Positions 21,996-32,516 of a stretch of DNA of 64,000 bases are shown here, piece after piece (the stretch's first letter is position 1; the number at the start of each line of letters is the position of its first letter). The stretch is from Ilyonectria destructans. Taxonomy: Eukaryota > Ascomycota > Sordariomycetes > Hypocreales > Nectriaceae. The position numbers were made by a program, and so were the translations under genes. The DNA is taken from NCBI GenBank assembly GCA_020740775.1, contig JAHEWK010000043.1, forward strand, positions 124,001-188,000, in the 5' to 3' direction. The notes below the pieces were generated by a model. The model did no database searches. It worked only from the letters and a program-made list of their open reading frames with translations, and was not told the origin of the DNA.

Positions 21996-22320
21996 TTGTA
22001 TCTTCGAGTGGTTCCTTCTAGGTTTTTAAGTCCTGGGGCAACCCACTTCGACACCGACGACTCGCTTTCAGACACAAGTTCAACCAACATTTGGGGCTCT
22101 GAAGTGGCCTCAATTTCCTCATCAGAACCAAGAGAAACCCACGCTACATCCAGTGGGAGCTCAGACTCATCCGTTACCGATACTATCGACAACAACGAGG
22201 ATTCCGACCTTGCGCTCGCAAGAGACGTCGCTAGGCTGAAGAGGGAAGATTCACCTGAACCTGCCCTACACTCGTCCCACGCCTTTTCTTGTCCAGCCAT
22301 CAAGGAATCCATCCTCAAGC
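21996..22320 (+). other. Upstream acidic open frame in the Copia leader
   Basis: Between the primer site and gag lies an open Ser/Asp/Glu-rich frame (from 21996, different frame from gag, running into it to 22403). Composition looks protein-like, but there is no family match. It may be an extra leader ORF or leftover gag N-terminus. Confidence 0.3.
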
Positions 22321-25300
22321 ATGTCGGCCTCGAAGGAATCGACAGGAACACTTGGCAACCTAGCCAACATCCCGAAGCTAGAATCAACAGCGGGATGGAT
22401 TAACTGGAGCCGAGAAATGAAGGACCATCTCACGATGTCGGGATATGGAGACTTGTTCAAACGAAATAAGGACAAACCCACCGGCACCAGCGCCGCGACC
22501 GTTGAAAAGATCGACAACTGGCTCTCCAAGCAGGAACGCGCGTGCGGAGCAGTCCTCAATCGACTTGGATACAACGCCAGGGAGCAGGTAAAGGGCAAGG
22601 AGACCGTCACAGAGATGTTCGGGGAGCTTGAAAAGCGCTTCAAACCAAAGGGGAGTGCGGTTTTCCAAGAGCTCGACCGACGATACAACTGCCTCGCCTT
22701 AGACCAATGCTCGGGAGTCATGAACTTTGCGGAAAGACTGCGAGAAGCTCAATCTGAACTCTTGCAACTAGACGAGACATGCAAAATCGGCACTCCTCAA
22801 TTCATCAATAAGTTCCTAACCGGACTTGGCCCCGAATACGAAGTGTTCCTCACTGCTTTCTACCAAAACCACAACTTGCTACCCGAACGAGGCTCCAACG
22901 GAGAAGTAACCAAACCTGCCGTCACATTCGAAATCGCCCTTGTCGCCGCAGAGCAAGAGGAGATGAACATTCAACAACGAGAAAAGGCCAAGACACAAAC
23001 AGCTCTGCTGGCTAGAACGCGTGGTCCTGGCAAAGACCGAGTGACGCAGACATGCGACCACTGCAACAAACCAGGTCACACCAAGGCCGGATGTTTTGGC
23101 TTACATCCCGACCTTCTTGAGGAGTTCAAGAGAAAACGAGCACTTCGGAGTGAACGACGAGAAGCCAAGCTTGAGAAGAGAAAGGAGAACACCTCGTCAC
23201 TGCAACCTGACGAGGATCACACTGCCGCTATCGCATTCTTAAACACTGCCTTTCTATCCTTTCAACCCCAGTTTGGCCTGGCCGCATCAGAACCGTCCAA
23301 ACTGCTCGAGCGAATTCACGTATTGGACAGTGGCGCCTCCTCCCACACGTTCTGCCATCGACAGAACTTTACGTCACTCGAGAAATTCACCGGCTCTGCC
23401 ATCAACGGCATAGCTGGCTCGGCCATTATGCCTGAGGGGCAAGGCACATACACCCTCAAAACCATACGGAACAATGCCAAGGGAACGACAACCTTTCATA
23501 AGGCACTTTACGTGCCAGGCGCTCACTGCAACCTCATCTCAGTCTCAGCTCTTGAGGAAGATGGAGCAACTATTCTATTTCGAAAAGGACGAGCCGTCAT
23601 TACAAACCACGGTAAAGTCATCCTCAGCGCCACTAGGAAATTCGGTCTATATGTGATCGACGAGGATGACGAACAACTGCACACTGCTATGGCCGCCTAC
23701 TCCGTCAGCGACCCCAAACTGCAGATCTGGCATGATCGGCTCGGCCATTTGGGAGAACAGAACTTACATTGACTCATGAAGATGTCCACGGGCATCACTC
23801 CTCTATCTGACTCCAACGTCTGTGAAGCGTGCGTAAAAGGACGCATGAAGGAAAAGCCCCACCGCGGATGCATTCGAAAAGGAACAAGACCACTGGAGAG
23901 CCTTCATGGCGATATCGCTGGCCCCTTCCCAGACGAAGGCATCGACGGCCATAGATACTGGGCCTGCTTCATAGACGATTTCACCAAGATGACCTGGGTC
24001 TTCCCAATCAGGCAAAAGTCCGAATTTGGCAACTGCTTTCGAAAACTTCTGGAACAAGCTGAGACGCCGACCCGCCGCTGCCGTTACCTTCGCCTCGATC
24101 GGGCGGGAGAAAACCAAGCTGATACACTCACTCTCTACTGCGAAAATAAGATGATTGAGATGATCTTCTCTGCCACCGAACAGCACGAACAAAACGGAGT
24201 GGCCGAAGTTGCAAACCGTATCTTACTCGAGAAACTCACGACAACTCTCATTCATTCAGGACTGGAAAAGAAATTCTGGCCATATGTCCTCAAAGCCATG
24301 GCATATGTACGAAACCTCTCACCAGCCTCGGGTTGTCAAATTACACCTTATGAAGCATGGCACAAGGAAGTGCCGGATCTCTCCCATCTCCGAGTTATCG
24401 GCAGCCGAGGCTTTGCAAAAATGCCTTCACCCAAACGGAAGAAGATGGACGACAAGACAATCCCCTGCCGACTCCTCGGCTATCAAGGGAGCACAAACTA
24501 CACCTTAGTCGACGATGATGGAAGAATATTCTTTGCGAATAACGTTGTGTTCGATGAGAAATCCCTGCTGAGAAAACGAATTGCATCGGAGCAACCAACT
24601 GATGAACCCAACGCAAAACGGATGGATCTCACACCATCTCTTCCAACTATACCTATAACCGAAAGCACCAGAATAGACGAAGAGATACAGACAGCTCCCA
24701 ACCAATCCCATCCATCCAATCAAGACGAACCGAGCATCCATGTGGAATTGGGGACTCCAGAAAGAACACAGAGCCCCGACGGTGCAGTCGATGAACACCG
24801 AGTCGCCACGGAAGCAGCCGACCGTCATCCCGAACTACGCTTTCCAGTACGGGAAACCCGAGGACAAATGCCATCAAGATACACAGTCCTAGCTCAACAA
24901 GACCCAGAAGCTCAACAAAACCAATGGCGTTTCACCATGATTGCCATTCATCTGGCCATGATCGCCAACAACCTTGAGCCGACCGAACCCAAAACCTTTG
25001 CCGAAGCAATGAACTCGCCTCATAGCGAACAATGGATGCAAGCCATGATTGACGAAATCGACTCCTTAATGAGAAATGGCACCTTCATACCAGTCAACCT
25101 ACCTCCAGGAAAACATACTCTCCAAGGCAAATGGGTGTATAAGCTCAAGCGAGGAAAAGATGGCGAGATTACCAGATTCAAAGCTCGCTTCGTCGTCAGG
25201 GGCTTCGAACAAAAAGAGGGAATCGACTACCACGAGACGTTTGCCTCCGTGGTCAAGCCGATGAGCTATAAAATGATCTTCGCTATCGCTGCGGCCCTGG

Positions 25301-26526
25301 ACCTTGAACTGGAACAAATGGATGTCAAAACTGCCTTCCTTTACGGTGGTGTCAAAGAAGAAATCTACGTCACTCAGCCACAGGGTTTCGACGACAAATC
25401 AGGCAGAGTCTTCCGACTGCGGAAAGCTCTCTACGGCCTTAAACAATCTCCCCGAATCTGGTACCAGACATTATCTGATTTTCTGGAAACCCTCGGCTTC
25501 AAACCACTCAACGCCGATGTTGGCGTCTTCATCCGCGGCACAACCTACGTCGCCGTCTACGTGGATGATCTCCTAATCGCTGGTCCCGATAAGGAAGAAA
25601 TCGGCCAAATCAAAGCCGCCTTGAGCAAGAAATTCGAAATGACTGACCTTGGTCCGTGTCAGTACTATCTGGGAATGTCCGTCCGGAGAGACAGACGCAA
25701 CAAGGCCATCTTCCTCTCCCAACGAGCATATGTCGAGAAGGTCCTACGGGAATTTGACATGTGGAAGAGCAAGCCAGTCACAACTCCCCTGAGCACGTCA
25801 AAATTCCAACCTGTCCCAGACGAATACAAAGCGTCTGAAACGACGAAACTATGGTACGCAAAGGCAATTGGCTCACTTATGTACGCCATGCTTGGCACTC
25901 GCCCAGACATCGCATTTGCCGTCTCTCTCTGCAGCCGATATCTGGGAAACCCAACCAACGAACACGTCCAAGCCGTCAAGCGCATCATGAGGTACTTGCG
26001 AGGAACGATCGACTTGGAACTCGTTTTCAGCGGACCACTCAGACCGTTAGTTGGGTACACCGACTCAGACTGGGCTGGCGACCACGACACCAGACGATCA
26101 ACGGCTGGTTATGTCTTCAACGTCGGCACAGGCGCCATCAGTTGGAGCTCCAAACGACAACCAACGGTCGCACTATCATCCTGCGAAGCGGAGTACATGG
26201 GACAAACACAATGCACCAAAGAAGCGATCTGGCTACGAGGGTTGCTGCGCGAACTTCTGGCCCAATACAAACATGGAGACCTTCAAACAACTATCCTCTA
26301 CGGGGACAATCAAGGGGCAATTGCAATGGCCAAAAATCCACAGTTCCATGCCAGGACTAAGCACATTGACATTCAATGGCATTACGTTCGAGAGCGGGTC
26401 TCGGATGGAGACGTTGAGCTTCAATATGTCCCAACCGAGCAACAAATTGCTGATGGACTTACGAAAGCCCTTCCAAAAGACCGTTTTATCGTGTTTCGCA
26501 ACGCGCTGGGCCTCTCCAACCCATGA
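22321..26526 (+). pseudogene. Copia gag-pol polyprotein with one in-frame TGA
   Basis: A single reading frame of about 1,400 codons broken only by TGA at 23770-23772. Order: Gag; CCHC knuckle (CDHCNKPGHTKAGC); aspartic protease (LDSGASSHTF); GAG-pre-integrase (WHDRLGHLGEQNLH, where the stop lies); integrase (CEACVKGRM, DIAGPFPD, RLDRAGEN, QNGVAE); reverse transcriptase (YVDDLLIAG); RNase H (GYTDSDWAGD, SSCEAEYMG); and the KHIDIQWHYVRE end. The stop is probably CGA changed to TGA, because Arg is usual there. All catalytic motifs are intact, so the copy is disabled by one change, barring readthrough. Confidence 0.93.
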
Positions 26527-27149
26527 TTCACTGTTGGTCACGCAAGTATGGGTCATGAGAAAAGGAGGTGGCCGGGAACACCTGGCCAACTGACACTCCG
26601 CGATCTCTCGACAACCAAGTAACCTACCAACAAACTGACTTGGGATTTGGAAGCAACGGCGTCGAAAGTCTATGATATCAAATTCACACGATTTTTTTTA
26701 ACCCTTTTCATTATGCCCCAAGTGGGAGAAAATGGGTGCCCAACAGTCTATGCCGCTCATCGAGCCTCCAAGCGACCCACAGGTCCTCAGCTCGGAATTC
26801 TTCGGCTTCTTACAGCAATTCTACAATAATTTCAACTATACTGAACGCTCCTTGCGTATATTCGAGAGCCATTTCATTCAGAGAGGCATCACACATACCG
26901 ATTGGAAAGAATCCCATGGCATATGCCCATGCTCGAGACAATCACAAAATTCTACAAAACTACAAAACATGGCAAACGCTGCTGGATTGGCTTCTTCAGC
27001 GTTAATAACCACGGTCCTACGAGGCATGCAACGGAACCTCTTCAATCGGATCCGGTCAAAGAAAACAAAACAACTCTGACTATGGTACTCAGTCAGCAAT
27101 ACCAACAAAAGGACAAGATCAATGTCCTCTACATTTACTTCGGAAAATA

Positions 27150-27680
27150 TAGGCCTAGGATGAAGTGGGAGATCTGGGGTGCTAAGGCCCTAGTAACCAA
27201 AGAATCCAAGGCTGTACTCAAACATCAAACATCAAACAATCTGGAAGATCTGGGGTGCTAAGGCCCCAGTGACCAAAGAATTCAAGGCTGTTCGCCTCAC
27301 AAACATCAAACAAACATCAAACATCAACTTGGGATGAAGTAGGTGATCTGGAGTGCAAAGGCTCCAGTGATCGAAGAATCCAAGGCTTCATTTAAACATT
27401 CAAACATCAAACAAACATCAAACATCAACTTGGGATGAAGTAGGTGATCTGGAGTGCAAAGGCTCCAGTGATCGAAGAATCCAAGGCTTCATTTAAACAT
27501 TCAAACATCAAACAAACATCAAACATCAACTTGGGATGAAGTAGGTGATCTGGAGTGCTGAGGCTCCAGTGATCGAAGAATCCAAGGCTTCATTCAAACT
27601 TCAAACATCAATCAAACATCAAACTACCTGGTAGACCTGGGGTGCTAAGGCCCCAGTGACCGAACAATCCAACGCAAGTG
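27150..27680 (+). repeat. Tandem hairpin-bearing repeats upstream of the Copia 3' LTR
   Basis: Six related units occur at about 27171, 27246, 27345, 27446, 27547 and 27635. The central ones have a period of exactly 101 bp. Each has a stem of the type CTGGRG...CYCCAG around a TGC(T/A)AAGG-like loop, embedded in AAACATCAAACA-rich spacers. The non-coding block separates pol from the 3' LTR. Confidence 0.85.
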
Positions 27681-27790
27681 TGGTAATAGAAGCTCTTTCC
27701 TGTTTTTCACCCACGAAGGTGTTTTTGAGGTTTTAATGAGGCCACGCTCTGTTACGCAGAAACATCTCGCACCAATGGCTCGAGTGGGAG

Positions 27791-27919
27791 TGTTGAGATC
27801 CGTGTTTTAACGGATCAATGGCTATTCCGATCCATTGGTGGATGTCTTCCTATAATAGCTTCCGCTGGTTAGCGCTAGTTTTCTTCTTTTTCAATCAATA
27901 CAACACGCTCATTTCAACA
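27791..27919 (+). repeat. Copia 3' LTR
   Basis: Same 129 bp as the 5' LTR. Preceded by a purine-rich GAGTGGGAG that could be the polypurine tract. Confidence 0.95.
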
Positions 27920-28097
27920 CGGCTGACCTTCGCTTCCTTGCCCCGAAGTGGTTTGCGGGCAGCAATCCATAGCTTTCCACTACATAGGATATCCGCTCTG
28001 CAACGACTGCCTCGAGTATCTTGCCCAGTGTTGACAGCAGCGATATCGGTCTCCATGCCTTGGCCACTGTGTAGTCTCCCTTGTCTGCTTTCTTTAA
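27920..28097 (-). pseudogene. LINE reverse transcriptase, N-terminal fragment
   Basis: Minus-strand frame KADKGDYTVAKAWRPISLLS...HFGARKRRSA, the fingers part of the LINE reverse transcriptase. It joins in frame to the block at 21385 once Copia and one CGGCT are removed. To the right the sequence changes to hAT-2-like words near 28,100. Confidence 0.88.
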
Positions 28098-30935
28098 CAG
28101 TTGCTTGACTTGGTTGGTTGAGATTGGTTGATTACGTAACAAGCAACCACGAGTAAGGCCTCCCCCGACCAACCAAAAGCAAGCCTTTTTGGCTTACTCG
28201 AGTCAACCTCAAGTTACTCGACCAAGTTACCGAATCGGGTAAGCTGCCAAGGGTGTCTAACCTTAAGAGGGCAAGCTATGACAGCGGCGCACCCTGATTG
28301 GTCCATTCTTTGAAAGAAATGAAAGCGCCCAGAAGGACCTCCTTTTCTTTCTCAAAACTTTCCGCAAAGCCCAGGTTGCCGATTTGGCCCAGTGATCCTA
28401 CCATCTTAAATATGTCTTCGCATCCATTCTTCAGGTCTCATCGAAGGCTCGAAGAAACCACCCCTCCTAGGACTCCTTCTGAGTCGCTCGGTCCCTCCCG
28501 GTCGAGCACTCCTGTCTCCGCCTCAACTCGTACCAATGTGGCTAATGATGAGACCCGTCGTTCGACGCCTTCTGACGAAAGAGGGATGCCGGACGCTTCT
28601 CAGTGTCTTTTCCCTATCGACTGGGACAAAATCCGCTACGACAGGAAGCCAGTACCATCCATTCGATACCGCCAGCCTCATAAGCGCGTCATCAACTCCA
28701 AATCCCAGCCTTCAGCAATCTATAGGCACGGCGCTCAACTTACAACGGACGGTAACAATAAGTATTGGCTGTGCAAGTATTGCCATATTAGTGGCCGTCA
28801 CGATGCTGCACTGTTTACCAGTGAGAGCACGACCAGCATCATTTACCACCTGAAACAGCAACACAGACTGGAAGAATTTGCTTACAAGGCAACAGGATCC
28901 GATCCTTTCAGCATAGCCAAGAGGACAGCAAGTCTCACGCCATACCTCGGAAGCCGGCGCGTGGTGTTCAACGACCTGAAATTCAAGGACGATTTTACTG
29001 ACTGGGTGATTGATCTTGACCACACATTTCGTCAAGCGACTCATCAGTGCGCGAATGAGATTTTTACCACTTATCTGGAAGACATTGACAAGATCCTTCC
29101 CAAAAGCCCGTCAACTCTTAGCGGTTGGGTCAAAGAGAAGCGGGTTGGCGATGGTGGGAGGCGCGTTTGGCTCAGAGCAAAGCTCCATTCCGCCAAAAGC
29201 AAGGTCCATATCTCGGTGGATGCATGGACATCTGAAGAAGGGACAAACTATCTTGCCATTGTTGCTCACTTTTTGGATGAAAAGCATAAGTTGCAAACCG
29301 CTCTTCTGGACCTTCCCCCTCTGAAGGGACCTCATTCCGGCGAGAACATTGCCAAGGTGTTGTCATCCACCCTCGATTTCTACGATATCTCACCATTCAT
29401 GGGCTTCTTCATGATGGACAACGCTAGAAGCAACGACGTATGCATTCTGGAGCTAGCAGAGCAGTACCCGACAATCAGACGCGAAAATCGCCTTCGATGC
29501 GTCGGCCATATGCTGAACCTCATCGTCAAAGCTCTACTGTTTGGACAAGGCATTAGCAAGCTGGAGCAACAGCTCCGCGGCGCATCCGATGACGAGCGGT
29601 TTGAGATATGGAGGAAGCAAAGCTTCATCGGCAAGCTCCACAACTTCTGCGTGTGGATCAACAGAAGCGACCAGCGACGGGAGCGGCTGAAACAGTACAT
29701 GTTGCAGGCTTACGAAGAAGGCAGCATTGAACAGCTTTATACTAGAGTCCTGGTCGATGGCGGCATCCGCTGGAACTCTGTATATGCCATGATTGAAAGA
29801 GCCCTGAAACTTCGCCACGCAATCGATCTATTCTTTCTCCATTATAGCCATGTCGGTGAGGGATAGGATATCTCGGAGGATATCCTGACTCCACAGGATT
29901 GGGTCGATCTGGGCCACTTCCATACTATCCTCAAGCCTTTCAAAGATCTAACAAAGCGCATGGAAGGACGGGCAAACAAAGTTGGCCGAGAAGGATCGCA
30001 TGGCTCACTCCACGAGACCATCGAGTCGCTGGATGTACTCTTCAAGAAGCTCCAAGAGGCTGGGAGATTCGCAGACGATCATCCTGACGTGGTGTTAACA
30101 TACTATTCCCATGCTATCGATGCTGCTCGTGTCAAGCTTGAGGAATACTTTGGCCTCACAGATGCCAGTCCTGCATATTGATGCGCAGTTGCCTTGCATC
30201 CGGCCAATAAGTTTACCTACTTTGAGCTTGAATGGAGTCACAATAAGCAATGGATCAGTAGGGCAAAGAGAGTAGTGCAGGAGGTGTTTGCACAATACGA
30301 GGCAGAAGCGGAGGGGGACCTAATGGACGGAGCGCGACAGGAGCTGGAGCTGGAGGAGCTGGAGGAGCTAGAGGAGAAGGCAATTGTTCATGGCAATGCG
30401 ACACTTGATCCACTCCAGCAAGCTCGTAAGCGTCGTCAGAGGCTTGCTGTCACTGCGATGTCAGCTACACGAGGAAAGAAGCGGGTGGAACTGACCTCTG
30501 AGCTGGATGAGTTTATGGCGAGGACTAATAAGGCTGATCTGGATGTTGAGGATCCTCTGGAGTGGTGGGTTCGCCATGCATCTGACTACCCTATCCTGTC
30601 CAAGATGGCGTTTGACTTGTTCAGTTGCCCAGCAATGAGCGCTGAGTGTGAGCGTGTTTTCTCACAGACAAAGAAGGTCATCACGGATGAACGGAACCGG
30701 CTCAGTTCGGACACTGTCGCGGCGATTGAATGTCAAAAGCACCTGCTTCGAGGCGGTATGTTAGCGTAGATCTACGACGGGAGGCCCGTAGAGGAATGGA
30801 AAATAGTCGAGTCACGTCACCAACCAAGCAAAGCAAGCCACTCTTACCGAGTAAACCAAGTCAAGCAAGGGGGTCCCGTCAACCAAGTCAAGTAGAGGGT
30901 CCAAATTTTGCTTTACTTGGTTGATGGACACCCCG
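28098..30935 (+). mobile_element. hAT transposon hAT-2 (ends approximate)
   Basis: Both ends carry subterminal words of the type TTGCTTGACTTGGTT (28103 on plus; reverse complement near 30854-30868). More ACTTGGTTGATGG-like sequence reaches about 30935. A target duplication could not be fixed, so the borders are estimates. It contains one transposase gene with two stops. Confidence 0.7.
28412..30769 (+). pseudogene. hAT-2 transposase with two in-frame stops
   Basis: One frame from ATG 28412 to the stop at 30767-30769, broken only by TAG at 29864-29866 and TGA at 30179-30181. Features in order: Ser/Thr-rich N-terminus; BED zinc finger (YWLCKYCHISG...HLKQQH); catalytic core (VSVDAWTSEEGTNYL-like region, MMDNARSNDVC, RCVGHMLNLIVKA, GGIRWNSVYAMI); acidic Glu-rich insert; and the hAT dimerisation domain (LSKMAFDLFSCPAMSAECERVFS). 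Both stops could be Trp codons with one G-to-A change (GEG*DIS, PAY*CAV). No frameshifts, so the copy died recently or through targeted C:G to T:A mutation. Confidence 0.9.
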
Positions 30936-31193
30936 CCCGTTCCTAAGAGAGATAAGCCTGGTAGAGGTCATAGAATGTAATTGGACCAAAAGTAGAAACG
31001 GGGCCCGTTTCTACGCATAATACTTGAGTAGGGTGGAGCATGCTGAGAAGGCCAGGACGAGCTAGACTGGGATCAAGGTGCCATAACAGGCATTGGGAGA
31101 GTTGACGAAGAGCATAGTTTACAGCGATCTGGGTTACGACAAGAGAACTGTATTATTTCTATGTTATAATTTATTATTTCTATATTTCTAATT

Positions 31194-32516
31194 TTACGGC
31201 ACAGGATCCAGACCAGAGCCACGGCTGCTCACAGAACCCTCTGCACCTAGCCTAGACACCTGGGAAGATTCGGCATAGGCGCCTTGAATCTGCACGGAAT
31301 AGGGTGCTTCGTCGAGTAACATGTCGGTGTCTGCATGGCTAAACCCACGTGTTGCCTTTGTTGCCGGAACCCCTTTTGCGTCCATGACATGCATTTCCAC
31401 AGTGGTAGTGACCGTTGGCCAAGCCTTCGATTTGGGGCGTTCTCCTCCATCTTGTGTTTTATTCGCCAATGTAGTATCGCCAACTCGGGTTGCTCGGGAT
31501 CTCGTGCCGGTATTGGTATTGTAGTCGGATCCGTGAGAATGTCCTGATTGCCGAGCGATCTTGGCGATGAGGTTGGCCATGGACATTTCGATGTTGAGTT
31601 TGACAATGTAAGCGAGCGGGTGAAACTGCATGTACCTGACACGGCAGACGCCACGGTTAGAATCTCCCAAGCGGCAGGATTGACGGGGACATACACAAAC
31701 GTGTTTTTCAAGCTCATCATGGAGACTATGAGAACATCCATGCTCAGGGAGAAAACGATGATGAACATGTTGAACTTGACCAGGTTGTCGTATTTGCTTA
31801 GTCCCAATTCCACCAGATTCGATCGGACGATGCGGATGAAGAGAAAGTTGAGACAAGCATCGACAAGGAGGTAGATGATCTTTTCACAGCGATCCCATAT
31901 CTCGTTGATGTGTATATACGACTCGGAAATTTGTAGCCGGGCGGGAATCCAGATACAGTAGACGGAAATGTTGATAGCGGTGATAAAAGCTGCGACGCCA
32001 TATTTGACTCGCCAGACGAAAGTCCGGTCGTGTAAAAGGATTGCACATCGGTTGACAATAATTTGCAGGAGGAACTGAACCTGAAGGGCCCATAAAGTAA
32101 CTTGAGTGGAAAAGCGATGTTAGTTTAAGAATAGACCTGGATACAACCAAGATGTGTGGGTTAATAGACGTACGGATGCAAAAGTAGAAGGCGAAACTGC
32201 ATGCGATGTTAGAAAGACACAACAGATGGATGTATTCTCGAGACACTTACCTAGGCTTAACGACGCCCAAAATGTACATGAAGCAAATAATGCCAAACCC
32301 AAGACAAACGGAAATCTCGCCCCAGATCATCCAGATGTATGGGTTGCGCAGCAGAGCAAAACCGCGTCGACGATAGGCGCTCGCGGTCTGCTGGATGGCC
32401 GACCATGCCGTCAGCCAGCCGATGCCCAGGGTGAAGCCCCAGGCAAGAGACGCAATGATCAAGTCATTTGTTGTCACTTCCTCCAGCACAAAGTTGTCAG
32501 GGAGCAAGGTGAGCAT
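31194..32516 (-). CDS. Seven-transmembrane integral membrane protein, four exons
   Basis: Exons 32251-32516, 32174-32196 (only 23 nt), 31695-32100 and 31194-31635 join in phase through introns of 54, 73 and 59 bp with GTAAGT, GTACGT and GTATGT donors and CTAAC branch sites, giving 378 residues. About seven hydrophobic segments: LIIASLAWGFTLGIG; WMIWGEISVCLGFGIICFMY; FCILTLWALQVQFLLQIIV; AAFITAINISVYCIWIPA; IIYLLVDACLNFLFI; FNMFIIVFSLSMDVLIV; FVYMQFHPLAYIVKL. The last leads to KLNIEMSMANLI, a block I recognise from fungal 7TM hypothetical proteins. The hydrophilic C-tail (about 120 residues) is Thr/Ser/Asp-rich. Probably a plasma-membrane receptor-like protein; ligand unknown. Intact. Confidence 0.78.

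Larger units (their letters stand above)
21386..27919 (+). mobile_element. Copia (Ty1/copia) retrotransposon, young insertion
   Basis: Identical 129-bp LTRs lie at 21386-21514 and 27791-27919. CGGCT is duplicated at 21381-21385 and 27920-27924. The internal region holds gag-pol in one frame and a hairpin-bearing tandem array before the 3' LTR. LTR identity implies recent insertion. The body inserted inside the LINE reverse transcriptase; excising it and one CGGCT rejoins the LINE frame. Confidence 0.96.
19021..28100 (-). mobile_element. Tad-like LINE, interrupted by Copia and truncated at its 5' side
   Basis: LINE sequence occupies 19021-21385 and 27920 to about 28097, reading leftwards; the Copia element fills the gap. 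The 3' end has a simple-repeat tail (on the plus strand, GTAAGTAAGGTAAGGTAAGG) next to a conserved CGCCCGGG motif also found in the second LINE end at 35.46 kb. The 5' part, including ORF1 and endonuclease, is missing where hAT-2 begins. Confidence 0.85.

Noticed and set aside
23770..23772. Programmed stop-codon readthrough in Copia
   Set aside because: The stop lies inside the GAG-pre-integrase domain, not at a gag/pol border, and an Arg codon is one transition away. A nonsense mutation is simpler.
27150..27680. CRISPR-like array
   Set aside because: The repeats are long, imperfect and lie between pol and the LTR of a retrotransposon in a fungal genome.
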